A stretch of 64,000 bases of DNA from Romanomermis culicivorax (GCA_963922205.1 CAWUHX010000013.1:1302001-1366000), one strand, 5' to 3'; positions 1 through 12,299 are shown, counted from the first letter of the stretch. Notes: generated by a model not told the origin, from the letters alone. Numbers and translations: made by a program.

Positions 1-3000
1 ACTATCCCTATGGTGAAAAAAGGTGGCAAAAAGAAAAAGAACCGACTGACAAAAAATGATATCGGTTTGCCCACTAATTTCGAGTAAATCATTTTCTTAA
101 AAATATATATGGGTTCAAGCAGGGCCGTGCGCAGGATTTTTTCATGGGAGGTGGGCGGACTAGATTTTTTCACTGAATAGCCCCAGAAAATGTTGATCTT
201 ACGCGGATATACTGTGTGCATCACCGTTTTTTTTCCTCGAAGATTTTTTCCACATGAGAACCGGACCCAAAATTTTTTTCCTCATTTTCCAAAAATTTTC
301 CACGTTTTTAAAAACGCTTATAATGTGGCTACGGATGCTTTTTTATGCATTTTAGGAGCATACCCAAGCATTTTGTTGTATTTGTAGTCAGAAACCTGCC
401 AAAATGAGGAAAAAAATTGAGAAAATTCTGGTTATGTTAGTCAAAATGAGCTCATGAAGAATAATATATTATATTGGTGGCGGAGCGCCGGAAAAATTTT
501 TTGATTTTCACTTTCTAAAACGCTGGAAAATGAACTTTCATAACGTTGGGAAATAAATTAAAATCAGACTGATGAAGCGTAATTTGCCTCCCATTCCGGC
601 GCCAAGCGCCGGAAAAATTTTCGGTTTTTTGTATTCTAAAACGCTGAAAAATAAATCTCTCCAACAGATAATTCGTGAACAAATGTTTTAAAATCGCGTT
701 CTAGAGTAATGTCTTCAATTTCCACATTCAATAAACGCAAAAGTTCAGATTGCAAACGTTTAAAAAATTCCAATCATCGAGAGAAAAAATTGAGAGACTT
801 GATGAAAAATCTCTATTTTCGGCGACATAATTGACTGTAAACGATTAGAAAATGAAACGAGCTAACTTGATTGATAGAAACTGTTGAGCATTAATTAGTA
901 AGTCGAAGTAGATATGCTAACGGCCGCGCCTGGTAGAATATAGTTATAATTATACCCATGACCGGCGCGAAGCGCCGGAAAATTTTGAGATTTTGACCTT
1001 TTAAAGTCCACCAAAACGCATCTTTTCGGTTTAGAAATACTGCCTCAATGGGGGGGGGGCCGCCCCCCCCCGCCTCCCCTTGTGCACGGCCCTGGGTTCA
1101 AGGTTCCAAACTTGTTGGACTATGAACCCTAAAAAAGACACGCGCGTGAAGTTTTGATTTGGAGGTCAGACAGCAACGTTTGTAAAAACTACTATCAAAA
1201 AAATTCTTGAAGTCGTCTCATGTTTGTTAAAAAATTGGCATTGTCGTCTTTTTTGATTGAAACCTTGATGACATAGTGTTAGTGTTGAGGTAGAAAACTA
1301 TCATTCACCATCTGATTTTTGATCAGCGGTACTCATTTGAGATGAACCGTAATTTTTTATTCTTGTTATCGAGTCTCTTCATGCCAAAAGAAATTTTTAA
1401 ATGAAAGTTACTTGTAGCAGAATGTTTCAGGCACCGTGTGCACGTTGGTTGGGATCCGAGCGGCGGCTTCCAGACTAATTCTCAAGGGAGCGACGAACTA
1501 AACGAAAACATTATCCTTCTGTTAGACAAGTTAGGCATGCCGACCAATTTAGGTAAAAAAGATCGCCAAATCGTGTACGAAATCGTCGAAAAATACGGCG
1601 GTATGGACGCCGTAAAGAAAGAAATCGATCAGTACAATAGGCCTCCTCCATCACAAATTAATCAACAAAAACAGAACTGTGCGAATCGAACACCGTTGCA
1701 AATTTCTGGTCCTATTTCGACTGTACAAAATGGTAGGGTAAAATGCGGATATATATAATTCTGAGCTCCGGCTCCAGTCCACGGCCCGGAAATCTTGGCC
1801 GGAAGTACGGCATGTAGAGGCTGGAAGTTTTCATTGTTGAGAAATCAAGTAGAGATATTTGCAACCAGACAGTGGCGGATCCAGAAATTTTTTTCAGGAG
1901 GAGCGGTGCTCAAAATTAAGTATTTTTCCAAAAAAAATTCCAAAAATTTTCAAAAATTTTTCAAATTTGCAGAGAAAAAAAATCGTATTTCAAAAGTTTC
2001 GGGGGGCGGCCGCCCCCACGCCCCTGAATCCGAACTTGCAACCAGACGTGCACGGCAAGAATTTTCCAAGGGATAGGGTCCTTGGACTCTTCATCGAGGG
2101 GGGTTGGGTGAGCAAAAAAAACAAAAAAAAAAGTTCCACAAGCATGCTTTTCATACAAAATATGCATCAAAAATATAAAAAAAACTGTCTTCGAAAAAGT
2201 TCAGGGAGGGGTGTTTGACGATTTTTTTTTCAGGTCAGGGAGGAATGTTCAGGGTCACAGGTAGGAGGGTTAACCTCCCTGACCCTCCCTATGTGCATGT
2301 ATGTTTGCAACTTTCGTGGACAAGAACTTCAAGTGTTGAGGCTAGATTGGACATATGCAATAGTTCTACTACTTCTCCTTGAGCCGCATTTATACATCAC
2401 GGTACGGCCACAACAGTCGTGACCAATGAAACTGCGCCACAAAAAAATCGGCGTCAAATATAATTGATTGCATGCACGTGTACTGAATTTTTATTGGTCC
2501 ATGACTGCCGTGCCCTGAAGTATAAATGCGGCTTTATTTCTGAACATGATGCGATATATTATTTCCAGCAACAAACCCAGCCTAATACAATTTTGAAGAT
2601 TTTTATATCTTTGATATCGGTCAAATGTGTACAGATTATATGGCATGTAGGAAACAACTTTTCCTAAGTTTCACGTTTTTCATCACTTGGGTCGAGTTTA
2701 GACCTCACGCCTTTTGATACAGGCGGGAAGTTTAATGGAAGTTCTATAGTCTTTAGCTTTGAAAAATTACCTAAGTGAACATGGTGATTCACTAAAATTT
2801 GTACACTTCAATGTAAAAAAGCATAATACGGAAGAAATTAATTTGATAAGTAATCTGTAATGGACCACGAATTATCGGAAAGATTCTTGATGTCAATATG
2901 TTTCTTCAACAAATTAAGACTTTGAAAAAGGAGATTGAATTAAAAATTTTCGAGTTGTTGGCGCGTATTTGACACGAATATATTAAAACTTTGTTGCCCT

Positions 3001-4940
3001 TGTTAAAATAAAATGTTGCAAATATTTCCGAAAAATTCAATACAGGTTTTATTTTTTCGTCTTCACCAACTTTTCCACATCTTCAGTCATTAGTCCTGCA
3101 TCGATTACATCCGCCGTAAAACGGGAAGCAGCACCTCAACCGCCTCCACCGCCTAGAAACTTGCCCGCTCGACCTAGCGGACCGCCTCCGCCTCCAGCGC
3201 CGCCCAGCCAGGCATCCAAACCTACTAGTATATCGACAACAGGCAATGCACCGGCTCCACCACCACCTCCACCGCCATCTTTGGCTGCTTTTCAAGGTAA
3301 TTATCCCAACACGTGCATCCTGGAAATCGTTGGAGAAAAATGAGCACGAAATCTATTTAGTTCGTCGTAAAAAGTCATCATTCGAATGTAGTTTCGAATA
3401 TTTCCGAGTTTCAGCTGATTCTAGCAAGCTTCTCGAAACGCAAAAAATATGCTATGATTTTGCTTTTAAAAATTGTTCGACTCTCACATGTTCAATAATG
3501 TGTCGAAAGGTACAAACACCTCAACAATCAAAAGGTTTTTAGACTTTAACTGATTTCCCGACTTCTTAAATATTATTTCACAAATGATCAACAGTTACAT
3601 TCATTTTTGTATAAATATCACAGGAAATATTCATCTGTAGAGATTAGTACCGAAAAAAATCCGATCGAAGCGATTACTGTTCAAGCATAATCAAAATTAC
3701 TTAGTTTCCGATTGTTTCATCGTTTTTAGTTAGAATTTGAACCTGCTTCGTCTAAAATATGTATAGATAAAGGCTAAATTCAACCGACAGTGCCATGTTA
3801 GTTCTTTAGTGAAAAAACTTTTGTGCAGCTTTTCTAAATTCTGAACTTCTTTTTGAATCACAGAGAAATCATTTTATGAGTTTATTGTTCGCATCTGTCG
3901 TCGCAAGATATTCACACATACTTTCATTATTCCTTGGCAGAAAATTTATTTCGGAAAAAACAACCTTTAATTGCTTAAGCGTATTCATAATTAAACACTC
4001 CGAAAAAAGTACGTTCCAATTCTGCTAGAATACATGAATTAACATTATATACTTATGGACATGATTTTGCCTCTTTTCTATTCCTTAATTTATATATCGA
4101 TTTTTACAATTCCGGATTTTAGGCTCTTAATATACCGACGGTTTTTATATTTCTGAAATGATTATTTCATATCCATTTTGTTGCCACTTACATATTCATG
4201 TCTAGGATCTTGTCTCTATTCCAGGTGCTGGATCCAACGCCGGACCGCCCGTTCCACTAGCTCTACCGTCATCCACTCAACTGGCTTCGCCAGCTTCAGC
4301 CGACTTTTTATCCCAAATATCAAAAGGCGTAACTCTGCGGTCGGTCAGTAATGCCAATCAACAGCAAGACAGCGTAGCCCATCCTCCCAGATCAGTAGAT
4401 TCTCGGGATGCCGTGCTGAAGGATATAAAAGAAGGCGTTGTTTTACGACCAGTGAGTTTCATTTATTATTGTAGGGAAAATATTTGATTTGATGAATCTT
4501 TCTGTATTATCAACAGGTCGATAAACAAGAAAGACAACGCATAACACCGCCCGAAGATATGGGTGGTATTGCCGGCGCTTTAGCTAGAGCTTTGCAAGAA
4601 AGACGATTCCAAATGCTCGAGGGTAAAAACTAGTGACAATATGCTAATGTTTGAGAACATTAGACAAATTTTATGCTATAAAATAGATGACTCTCTTAAA
4701 AATTATTTGAATGTAGTGCTTATATTATATGACTAACAAAAGGACAGCGCATTATATTATTCGTGAATTGTAAATTACAAGCTTTATCAAAACCTATTGT
4801 GCTGTCCTGGTTTTCGCATATCTCCAATCAGTTTTCGACACCAGCAAATTGTTGCAAATGGTAATTTTTCTCTTGGAATTTTAGAATCGGGTAGCGAAGA
4901 TGAAAATGACGACGAAGAAGGTGACGAATGGGAAGATTAA
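1..4940 (+). CDS. WASL: WASP/N-WASP actin nucleation-promoting factor, 3' part of gene
   Basis: This gene encodes a Wiskott-Aldrich syndrome family protein, which couples Cdc42 to Arp2/3-driven actin assembly. Exons read as 1-83, 1431-1732, 3087-3296, 4225-4451, 4517-4622 and 4885-4940. All junctions are GT-AG with matching phases and give 327 residues plus TAA. In order I see a Lys-rich basic stretch (KKGGKKKKNR), the CRIB core (IGLPTNF, then HVGWDPSGGF across the first junction), the GTPase-binding domain (IVYEIVEKYGGMDAVKKEI), a proline-rich linker, two WH2 motifs (DFLSQISKGVTLR and DAVLKDIKEGVVLR), a central helix (GGIAGALARALQERR) and an acidic tail ending GDEWED with the conserved Trp. 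The WH1 exons must lie upstream of the window. Two WH2 motifs match N-WASP better than WASP, but invertebrates usually have one gene for both. Transposons occupy introns 1 and 2. Confidence 0.93.
120..1094. mobile_element. hAT-like non-autonomous element (975 bp) in WASP intron
   Basis: The ends form an inverted repeat, CAGGGCCGTGC at 120-130 and GCACGGCCCTG at 1084-1094. They are flanked by a perfect 8-bp duplication, GGTTCAAG, at 112-119 and 1095-1102. An 8-bp target duplication and CAGGG termini are typical of hAT elements. There is no transposase ORF. The interior repeats short GCGCCGGAAAAATTTT-type modules, also seen near 43.4, 57.8 and 60.3 kb. Confidence 0.85.
1870..2038. mobile_element. 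Short hAT-like MITE (169 bp) in WASP intron 2
   Basis: The element starts CAGTGGCGGATCCAG and ends CTGAATCCGAACTTG, imperfect inverted repeats matching at 10 of 15 positions. A perfect 8-bp duplication, CAACCAGA, flanks it at 1862-1869 and 2039-2046. It contains a G-run/C-run hairpin near 2003-2020 and no coding capacity. Confidence 0.75.
2047..3086. other. Remainder of WASP intron 2
   Basis: No coding signal was found. The 2050-2290 part is purine/pyrimidine-biased and ends in a small hairpin (GGAGGGTTAACCTCC near 2262), which looks like a decayed repeat. The rest is ordinary AT-rich intron. A pyrimidine tract leads into the acceptor before 3087. Confidence 0.5.
3297..4224. other. WASP intron 3, nothing recognised
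   Basis: AT-rich intron sequence between the proline-rich exon and the first WH2 exon. The donor is GTAATT at 3297 and the acceptor TTCCAG ends at 4224. No repeat or RNA gene was recognised. Confidence 0.6.
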
Positions 4941-5105
4941 TCTTCGCTCTAATATAGTATTTTTATTTATTTTTTAACACAAACACTTCTTTGTGCGTGC
5001 TCGTATTTTTTAGAAGTTTTACCTTTTTACTGTTTCGCGTTTTATCCACTTTTGTGTTCCTTCTTATCACAATATTTATTTGCATGAGTTTAGTATTTTT
5101 GTACC

Positions 5106-5111
5106 AATAAA
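5106..5111 (+). terminator. Probable WASP polyadenylation signal AATAAA
   Basis: A canonical AATAAA lies 166 bases after the WASP stop codon and is the first such hexamer downstream of it. Confidence 0.6.
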
Positions 5112-5184
5112 TTTTTCGGTTATACTTACCGGTGTCGGGCCCTCGTGGGTGACATCAATGGTCAAAAATGGAAATTGCTCAATT

Positions 5185-5362
5185 TATAGTCTGTTTTTCT
5201 TGGAGTATGCCTGCAAATAACAAAAATAGAAAACGTGCACTTTTAACCAATAATTTTTTAAGTAAAAAATCCTACTGCAAAACGTTTGTGTAAATGAGTT
5301 TGAAAACGATACGCTTTATCCTTTTTCGACCTACAAACATTCTATAAAAAAAGAAAAACATC
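5185..5362 (+). mobile_element. Mariner-like MITE, TATAGTCTG family, diverged copy
   Basis: The left end, TATAGTCTGTTTTTCTTG, matches the family consensus seen six more times in the window. The right end, CATTCTATAAAAAAAG, is the decayed counterpart of the ATTCTATAAAAAACAGA terminus. TA-rich termini and a size near 230 bp suggest a Tc1/mariner-type non-autonomous element. Confidence 0.6.
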
Positions 5363-7197
5363 AAAACTGTACCTGCAGATCAATGCATCAAAATTACTAG
5401 TCCATTCATTTTAACGTATGAGTCAAAAAGCAAAAAAATCCGCTTAGACTTGCATCATTGTGGTTGGGTTTTCGAACTTCTAGCATGTCCCCCAGTAAGG
5501 ACCGGTATCTCATTGGCAGCTAACTGGGCCATTTCTAACCATGGCTAATACGGCTGTACAGCTAAATTGGCTATACGGTCACGTTGACTACGGTCAAGTT
5601 GACTGTAGTTAAACTTGACTAACTAATATTAGTATGGTTTCTGTACTTTAACTTACTCTGCACTGATGAATCAGCCACTGTTAATTTGGTTTAGTATTAT
5701 GATACGGTCAGTTCATAGATGAAGCAAGCTCGTGCAGTAAAAAGATGAGATCAAGAAAGTTCTTGGCCATGTCTCTGTATACTGTGAAAATTTCCAGCAT
5801 AAAAAATAAAATACATGCGTGCGCATTTGAAACCCTTCGAAATCCGAAGTTCACCTAAAAATTACTATCTATCTGCGAAAAAACGTTTAATGGCTTCGAA
5901 TTTCTTCGAACTTCATAGTGTTACAGCAATTGCTCAAAAATATGCCATATTCACAGCAAAAACACAAAAGATGAGTAACCTGTTACATAATGACGATTCC
6001 ATGTTACCTGCGAATGATTTAGTGCGTCTCTCTTTTGGAAGTTTCAATGCGATTTCCTACAGCCGGAAAATTGTTATAAAAATATTCTTTGATAGAAAAA
6101 TTCTACCCGACCCCATTGGATACCCAGCACGTTTTGGCTGTATGCTGACATCTTCTGTTCTCGTTATATCAGACTGCCAACGGGAAAAAACATATACAAT
6201 CAGCAGCAGGTTTATTGTGTATATGAACGTCCTATTTCCTGCATTTCCTGCGCAACTGAGACTAAATTGAAAAAATGGACAATTGGAAAATTTTCTACAA
6301 TTGAAAAAATAATTGCGATGTTCAACATTTTTCCGAGATGCATAGCAAAAATTCCATTCGAAGGCATGTGATAAATTTTTTCGTCTTCTCGTTGTTGGTT
6401 TTTGTAAAACCTAACACCCATAACGTGGTAGACGGCCATTTTTGGGCCGTCCCTAAATATTGAAAACATCGTCGTTTTTAAACATGCATTTAATTATGGG
6501 GGGTTTGAAGTGGTACTGTGCACCGGGTGTATCACACCATGGTATCAGTGAGCCCTTTCCTTAAATAGTCGGCACCCTCATTTGACCATGGAAACATGGA
6601 CTGATGTTTCTTGTTCAAACATTTTCAAGTTCTTCAACCCTTCACTTGCGAAAACTTGCTTCTGAAATTGAAACGGTATAACGTACGCAAAGGCTTCCTT
6701 TAGCTTAGGCACAATTTCGAACAGGAAACCAAGTTCATTATACAATCTAAATTCGAAGACAGTTTTTCATTATGCTGTCTTTAATAGACAGAGTTGATTG
6801 TGCAGACTAACAGACTAAGCATGCAATATTTTGAAGTATATAAGGTGACTTGGGGTTATTGGTTGATTAATAGACGTTTTTTATGTTGTTTTGCGTTGGT
6901 TTGCTTACCAAAATCATCAATTTATAACTTTCCTTTGTAAGAAACTCATCAATTTGATATAAATAAAACTCCATATTATTTCCGCTCTATGATCAATTGT
7001 ACCAGTTGTTTATAGCTAGGCTTCCTTTTACTTGCTATTCGAAAATAAAAGAAAAAGAAGTTGATTGTCCTACCAATTTGAATTTGTTACACCACCCGCA
7101 TCTATGAATATGATGAATAATTTCCGAAAGCAGAGGCCATACCATAATTTTCCCCTGGTATTTTGACCGTTGAGGCCAAGTACGTTATAAAAACTTT
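5363..7197. other. Intergenic DNA, no supported gene
   Basis: AT-rich sequence. A GACTACGGTCAAGTTGACTG-like stretch at 5560-5620 has short internal inverted and direct repeats. Open frames here lack splice-site context or any recognisable domain. Confidence 0.5.
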
Positions 7198-7397
7198 TAT
7201 AATCTGTTTTTCTTGAAAGGCTTATAAATAATAAAACTGAAAAGCAAGAAGCGTTTTATATTTTTACAGTTTTCTGCTAATATGTCACATTAGGACGGGA
7301 AACCTGCGGACATACGCAATTAACCTAATAGTTTTTGAGTGAAAGTTTCTGTAGTAAAAGCTTGTATATTATTTTGACGACAGTCCAACAGACTAGG
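7198..7397 (+). mobile_element. Mariner-like MITE, TATAGTCTG family, diverged copy
   Basis: The left end is TATAATCTGTTTTTCTTGAA. The interior phrases TTTTCTGCTAATATGTCACAT and TTTTTGAGTGAAAGTTTCTG parallel the copy at 16113-16361. The right end near AACAGACTA is eroded, so that boundary is approximate. Confidence 0.55.
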
Positions 7398-7863
7398 ACC
7401 GAAACGAAGTTCAATTTGATTCTTGATGCGCAGGACAGGTTCAGTGTCATTTAACAATGAGTATCAATTAGAATGAAAAGAAATAACACACACATGTCAA
7501 CGTCAGCTCCACAGTCCTTATTTGCATATTTCCTAGGCGGTGTTGCTCATCCTGTATTAGTAATTTCATCCTGATTTGCATAATCGTAATGTATAAGAGA
7601 CAACGTACACACACGAATAGTGCCATTCTATAATGTCAAAAAGATCCAATACACTTTTGTGATTGAATTCCACCCAAAGATAGTGATTTCCGAGATATAT
7701 AGTGATTTGCATAATTCGATTAATACCGTATGATTCATTAGGATATAAAGATCCCCATACCGCACTTTTGTGCATCACATTTTCCTGTTCAGGCAGCAGA
7801 CTTGATTTGCCATTTTCGTTCAAGCTCGGCAAACAGATTTCCTCAAAGAAGAATTCGACGACT

Positions 7864-8137
7864 ATGTTTCGTATCGACAAAAATATCGTATCGAAATGTT
7901 TGCTACGAACTGCCTTGGTCGTCAGCGTCTTTTTATGGACGCTATCGCCGCCGCCGCTGGCCCATGCAAGTTTGGCCGTCGGCCGGAATCGTTGGCGACC
8001 TAGCAAACGTCAACAGTCGACCAACGAAGGGCCAACCGTTTTAAGCCGTCAGAGAATTTCCGCCTCCGTCGACAATCCATCGGCGGTCGGCGGCCTCGAG
8101 GTTAAGGCACTGGACGAAAAACTTAAAGCTTTGGAAG
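7864..8137 (+). CDS. Orphan first exon of a signal-anchor (type II membrane or secreted) protein
   Basis: This open frame starts at ATG 7864 and reads 91 codons to a GTGACT donor after 8137. Two basic residues precede a 20-residue hydrophobic stretch (CLLRTALVVSVFLWTL), followed by a basic, Ser/Arg-rich stem (NRWRPSKRQQ) and a short charged helix (ALDEKLKALEG). That layout is typical of Golgi glycosyltransferases, and the FRI-K-V-FLW pattern faintly recalls MGAT2, but I do not recognise the family. Local GC is clearly higher than its surroundings, as in the real exons nearby. No continuing exon on this strand was found before ABCB8 begins at 12953, so the gene is broken, truncated or spread over exons too diverged to see. 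Confidence 0.45.
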
Positions 8138-9020
8138 GTGACTTTTCGAGTTCGTCGCTTGTGTACAGGCTTCCATGATTACAGTAATAAGATCGAAATT
8201 TGACTTAAGTACTCAAGGATTTACATCGCTTAAGAGAACGTTTTCAATGGTAAATTCTCAAATCGCACATGCTACATATGGTGCGTTCGATAGCTCGGCA
8301 GCAAATAGAGTAGCTGCACTAACTAATTGCCCCCATGAGTCTTCACAGAAATTTGCATAAAAGTGCACAACAATAGAATGTTGGCCTATGCTCGATCTTG
8401 AGGAACCATCGAAAGACTGACTCCACAACATTGCTAAGGTCCCCTCCATTCCCTCCAGATGCACACCGACGTCAGAAGTTGCATACTACAGTAAGCCTAA
8501 CAACAAGCCAAATGTTCATTATATCCAAAAGACTATGTAGGTATGCAAAAATTTTTTTAGTCCCTTACTTTTGCACTCTTTATGCCTTTTTTAAAGTGTC
8601 AAAAAGGAAGTCAAAATAAAACAAAAAAGTCATTTGGAGCCTTTTTGGGCATCCCATAAGGTGCTGCAAAATTTTGTCTGATATTGTGATACAATTTCAA
8701 TCTGTACCGTTTAAAGAGCTGTAGTTGTCTGCACATACTGAAAGTTGGTACAAAAATACTGACTAATGCAACTAGATAGGCCGTTAATGGAATTCAGCGA
8801 AAACGTTCAGATTAGATGAATAAAAAGAAAACATGCTGGTCGAATCTCTAATACAATTTCATCAATCTATCTACAATTGTTGTGCAACAGGGTGTCACAT
8901 TAAGTGAAAAGTGGAGCCATGTCATGTTAGGTGAAAAGTGGCCAATCACATTGACGGAAAAATCCATGCCATATTGATAGAAAAATACGGCCATGTCACT
9001 GTGAATGACATGCTTTGACC
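8138..9020. other. Non-coding; short degenerate direct repeats at 8890-9000
   Basis: No gene is supported. At about 8890-9000 a roughly 35-bp unit recurs three to four times in diverged form, each with a (T)CA(C/T)(A/G)TTA-GTGAAAAGTGG-type core, such as CACATTAAGTGAAAAGTGG and CATGTTAGGTGAAAAGTGG. Confidence 0.45.
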
Positions 9021-9720
9021 CTGTTGGGTGGCTCGCTGCTTTTCCTTCAGGAACCTGACCCGGCTAGTACTGGCTATAGGAGCCTATAGGGTACTCTGGT
9101 GCTGTCCTGAGGTGCTGCTGTAGAGTAATGGACAACGCCGCCAGGTCAGGGATGGCAATCCCTGGTCCCATTCAGTATGAAAGATGGACAAGGTCATTCT
9201 AGGAATGACCTAATTTGGGGGACCCGATTGTAAACCAAAATCCCTTTTTTTGCCCTGATCCAAGGGGAACAAGGGCCCTTTCAACTGAGGGGAAACTCAA
9301 GGGAAAACCGACTTAAGAAAGGGTTCCCCAAAATACACCCTCAACAACAATAATCCCCTGAGAAGACTTACCTAGTCCTGCTTCTCAAAACTCGATTTGA
9401 CGAAGGGCGATGGGTCCCTGGTTTTTGGGTGGCGGTCGGCAAACAGGAGGGGGTTCCATTCGGTTCTTCGACACGTGAAGGCGGGGAGGTCCGGGCGACT
9501 CTCTTCTGATTGGACGTGTGGATATGGACAAGAGACCTGGCAGGAGGTAGGCGACGGGTGTGTATTTAAATTCGGGTGACGGACGCAAGGGAGAATCAAA
9601 TACTCAAATTTATTAATAATAAAGTAAAACGGTGGACGCATGCTAAGAACAAAACCGGACATGAGCACTGAACCCAGAGAATGAGCAAAAAACTAACGAA
9701 ACAGGCAATTTTAAGGGCCT
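9021..9720. other. GC-richer block, possible solo LTR or retroelement remnant
   Basis: Base composition rises sharply compared with both sides, and the sequence lacks the T-rich texture of local introns. It begins near TGTTGGGTGGCTCGC at 9022. I could not define a matching TG...CA end or a target duplication. Open frames at 9372-9668 on both strands show no domain. The call rests on composition alone. Confidence 0.25.
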
Positions 9721-10943
9721 AGTGAGCATACAGTATGGCCTGGGTGGAGCTTATGACGCCCAAGCTAACTTCTGCAGAGGAAAACAGTGCAGAAGATGCC
9801 TATGGTCACATGGACATTTTCCAGTTCGAATGCATTTAACATTGGGAATGAGTTTCATTCCCATGCTAAACATATGAATGTCTTTAATGAAAACTTCTTA
9901 ATTAGTCATTTTGCATCGCAAAAACGTTGCTAGTTTTACTGATAAGAAGAGGTGCATGTGATGCCCCAATTATGGCCATGAGCTCCTAGAGCTCGTTTGG
10001 TGGAAGTTTTGATTAAAGGGTCACACTGCAGCCTATGTGCGAAAAGAAAAACAACAAAATACAAAAAAAATGCCACACAGAAATGCATGCAAAACATAAT
10101 GAATGAAACGAAATAAAAGTAACTGTCAAATAAAAAGTGGCGAAAAACATAAAATATCAGCATGATGGAAATCACATGACCTTTGAGGAGAATGGATGGG
10201 CACATGACAAGTGTGTTTGTGAAAAGATGCAAAAAAATCCTTCCAGTAAAATTGAACCTGGTAGTTCTATACCAAGTAAATGACAGCTGCCCGGCCCTGG
10301 CCCATGTTATCTACTGTACACCCCGTCGTGTCAGTCAGATGAAAATACAGCAAAAGTAATTCAAAGAACTTTTGGCCATTTTCTGGCGGATAGATATCAA
10401 AGAAGGACTCGATTTCTGAGATTTAATGAAAATTTTCAAAATGTTTGACCTCTCATTGGGAGCCTCGTTCAGCAATAATCAAAGCTAGACCAATGAAAAT
10501 TCATCGACGTCGAGCCACATTTTTTATTCTCAATGTATCAGGTAAAGACGAATCCCATACTCTCAAAACTTTATCGGTAGGGATTTATTCAGGTTCAAAA
10601 ACATATTTGAATGACAGTGCAGTATGTGCAAGTCTCTGCATCTCCCAAATGGTACGAAAATCTGATTGAAATTGTAACGCAATATGTTGGGTATGAATTC
10701 CTTTTTGACACTTCAAAATAGCATAAAAAGTATAATCTGGTGGAGGGGCTGAAAATTTTTTTGATACATGAATATAGAGCAGTCTTCTGCATATAATGAA
10801 TATTTGGCGAAGGTCAGGATTTCGAAAAGCTGTGATTTTTCCAAACAGGTATCCAGACTCAAAAATGTCAAAAAATGTAAAATTTCAAACTTTGGAATAA
10901 TGTAGCTATGCGAATTTTGAATTAATTGGTTTCACTCCTATTC
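9721..10943. other. Intergenic DNA, nothing recognised
   Basis: AT-rich sequence with no convincing exon, repeat family or RNA gene on either strand. Confidence 0.5.
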
Positions 10944-11896
10944 AGCGGAACACACAACGGCGAATCTCAGAATAGCGAGACTCAATACAGTGATTCTCAA
11001 AACAGCTCTCAAAACAGCGAAATCTTAATACAGCGATTCTCAATACAGCGAAGTCTCAAAACAGCGACTCTCAATATAGCGAAGTCTCACAACAGATTTT
11101 TAAAATAGCGAATTTTCGAATAAGTTATCTTTAGAATGGAAAAATGGAGATTGTTTTCGGCGCATGGTGTATTTGGTCCTCCATTTCGATATGGTGGATG
11201 TTGTTGTTGTCTCACATTTTGGCACGATTTCTGACATTATGGCTCTGCAGCATGTGTCTTCACATTACAGCTTTTTTTCTTATATGTTTATTATTAACAT
11301 GTTTTTTGTTCCTTCCTTCCTTTATTGACTTATTCCCTTTATATTCTTCTGATTTTGAGCCATTTTTGTTTAATTTTTTCGGGTGGTGTACTCTTGTTCG
11401 ATTTTTACTTACTTTTTATCGCACTATTTTAGTTTTGGTTTCTTTATTATTTGTTCTGCCTTTGCTGCTTGATTATTTTATTCATTTCATTTTATTTGCT
11501 GGTTTTATTTATTTCATTAAGTTAATTTTTTTTCGAAATTAATCCCCATTTTGTTTTTTTTCAAACGTTCTACAACAATGTTTTTCTGAAAGATACTTTT
11601 TTGTGATCTTGGAATGGTCCGTTCGTGCATACCTACCGCAACTGCAGCTCAAAAGCATGTGAAACTTAGATGGCCAAATGCAACTAAAAATAGACTATCT
11701 CAGCTAGCGAAAACAATTTTAAAATACCTAAAACTTAATTTGCATACTTATTATAAAAATGATGGGCTTTTACTCTAATGTATAGAACTTTATACTGTTC
11801 GCTATATTGAGCTTAACTGTTTTGAGAATCGCTGTATTGAGACTACGCTGTTCTGAGAAACGCTGTTTTGAGTTTCGCTTTATTGGGGACACGCCC
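10944..11896. mobile_element. Foldback-type element with CTCAAAACAGCGA minisatellite arms
   Basis: The left arm (10944-11115) is a tandem array of about 13-bp units of the type CTCAAAACAGCGA and CTCAATACAGCGA. The right arm (about 11795-11896) is the same array inverted, with TCGCTGTTTTGAG and TCGCTGTATTGAG. Between them is a T-rich core of about 680 bp. Its apparent 132-residue frame (11144-11542 +) is an all-hydrophobic Phe/Leu/Ile product of the pyrimidine bias. Long inverted terminal arms built of short tandem repeats define foldback elements. No transposase is present. Confidence 0.7.
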
Positions 11897-12068
11897 ATAA
11901 GTTTGCATAAGAAGCTATAAGGATTAAGTTTTTTTGACAGCTTTGAATGGGACTTGCAATTATTGCGATTTATTTAGAGAAGAAAAATTGTACTGCTCAA
12001 ATCAGCCAGGATAGCGGTCGTAAGACAACAATATTCTCAAAAATCTTAATACAAAAAATTGCTGTGTA

Positions 12069-12299
12069 TATAGTCTGTTATTCTTGAAATGCTTGTGAAT
12101 TTTTAGTGGAAAGCAAGTAATATTTCATTTTTCGTCATTTTCTCAAAGCCATATGCCGTACAGGATTGAAAATTTATGAGTCCACTAAAGCAACCCTTAA
12201 AATATTTCGATTAAAAAATCCTTGTGTAAACGATTTTGAGGCAGACTTATTTTCTGTCATTTTTTAGTTATAAGCATTTTAATGAAAAAACGGACTATA
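12069..12299 (+). mobile_element. Mariner-like MITE, TATAGTCTG family (231 bp)
   Basis: Starts TATAGTCTGTTATTCTTGAA and ends AAAAAACGGACTATA, a near-complete terminal inverted repeat. The interior matches the copies at 16113 and 62839, for example AAATTTATGAGTCCAC and TTGTGTAAACGATTTTGA. Confidence 0.75.

Noticed and set aside
5815..6270. 151-codon open frame
   Set aside because: No splice context, domain or codon bias. A frame of this length is expected by chance in tens of kilobases of this DNA.
7566..8006. Minus-strand 146-codon frame
   Set aside because: It lies opposite the better supported plus-strand signal-anchor exon and has no domain.
11144..11542. 132-residue hydrophobic membrane protein
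   Set aside because: It lies in the T-rich core of a foldback element. Strong pyrimidine bias alone gives Phe/Leu/Ile runs, with no charged loops or homologue recognised. The same applies to 22685-22978 (-) and 26226-26546 (+).
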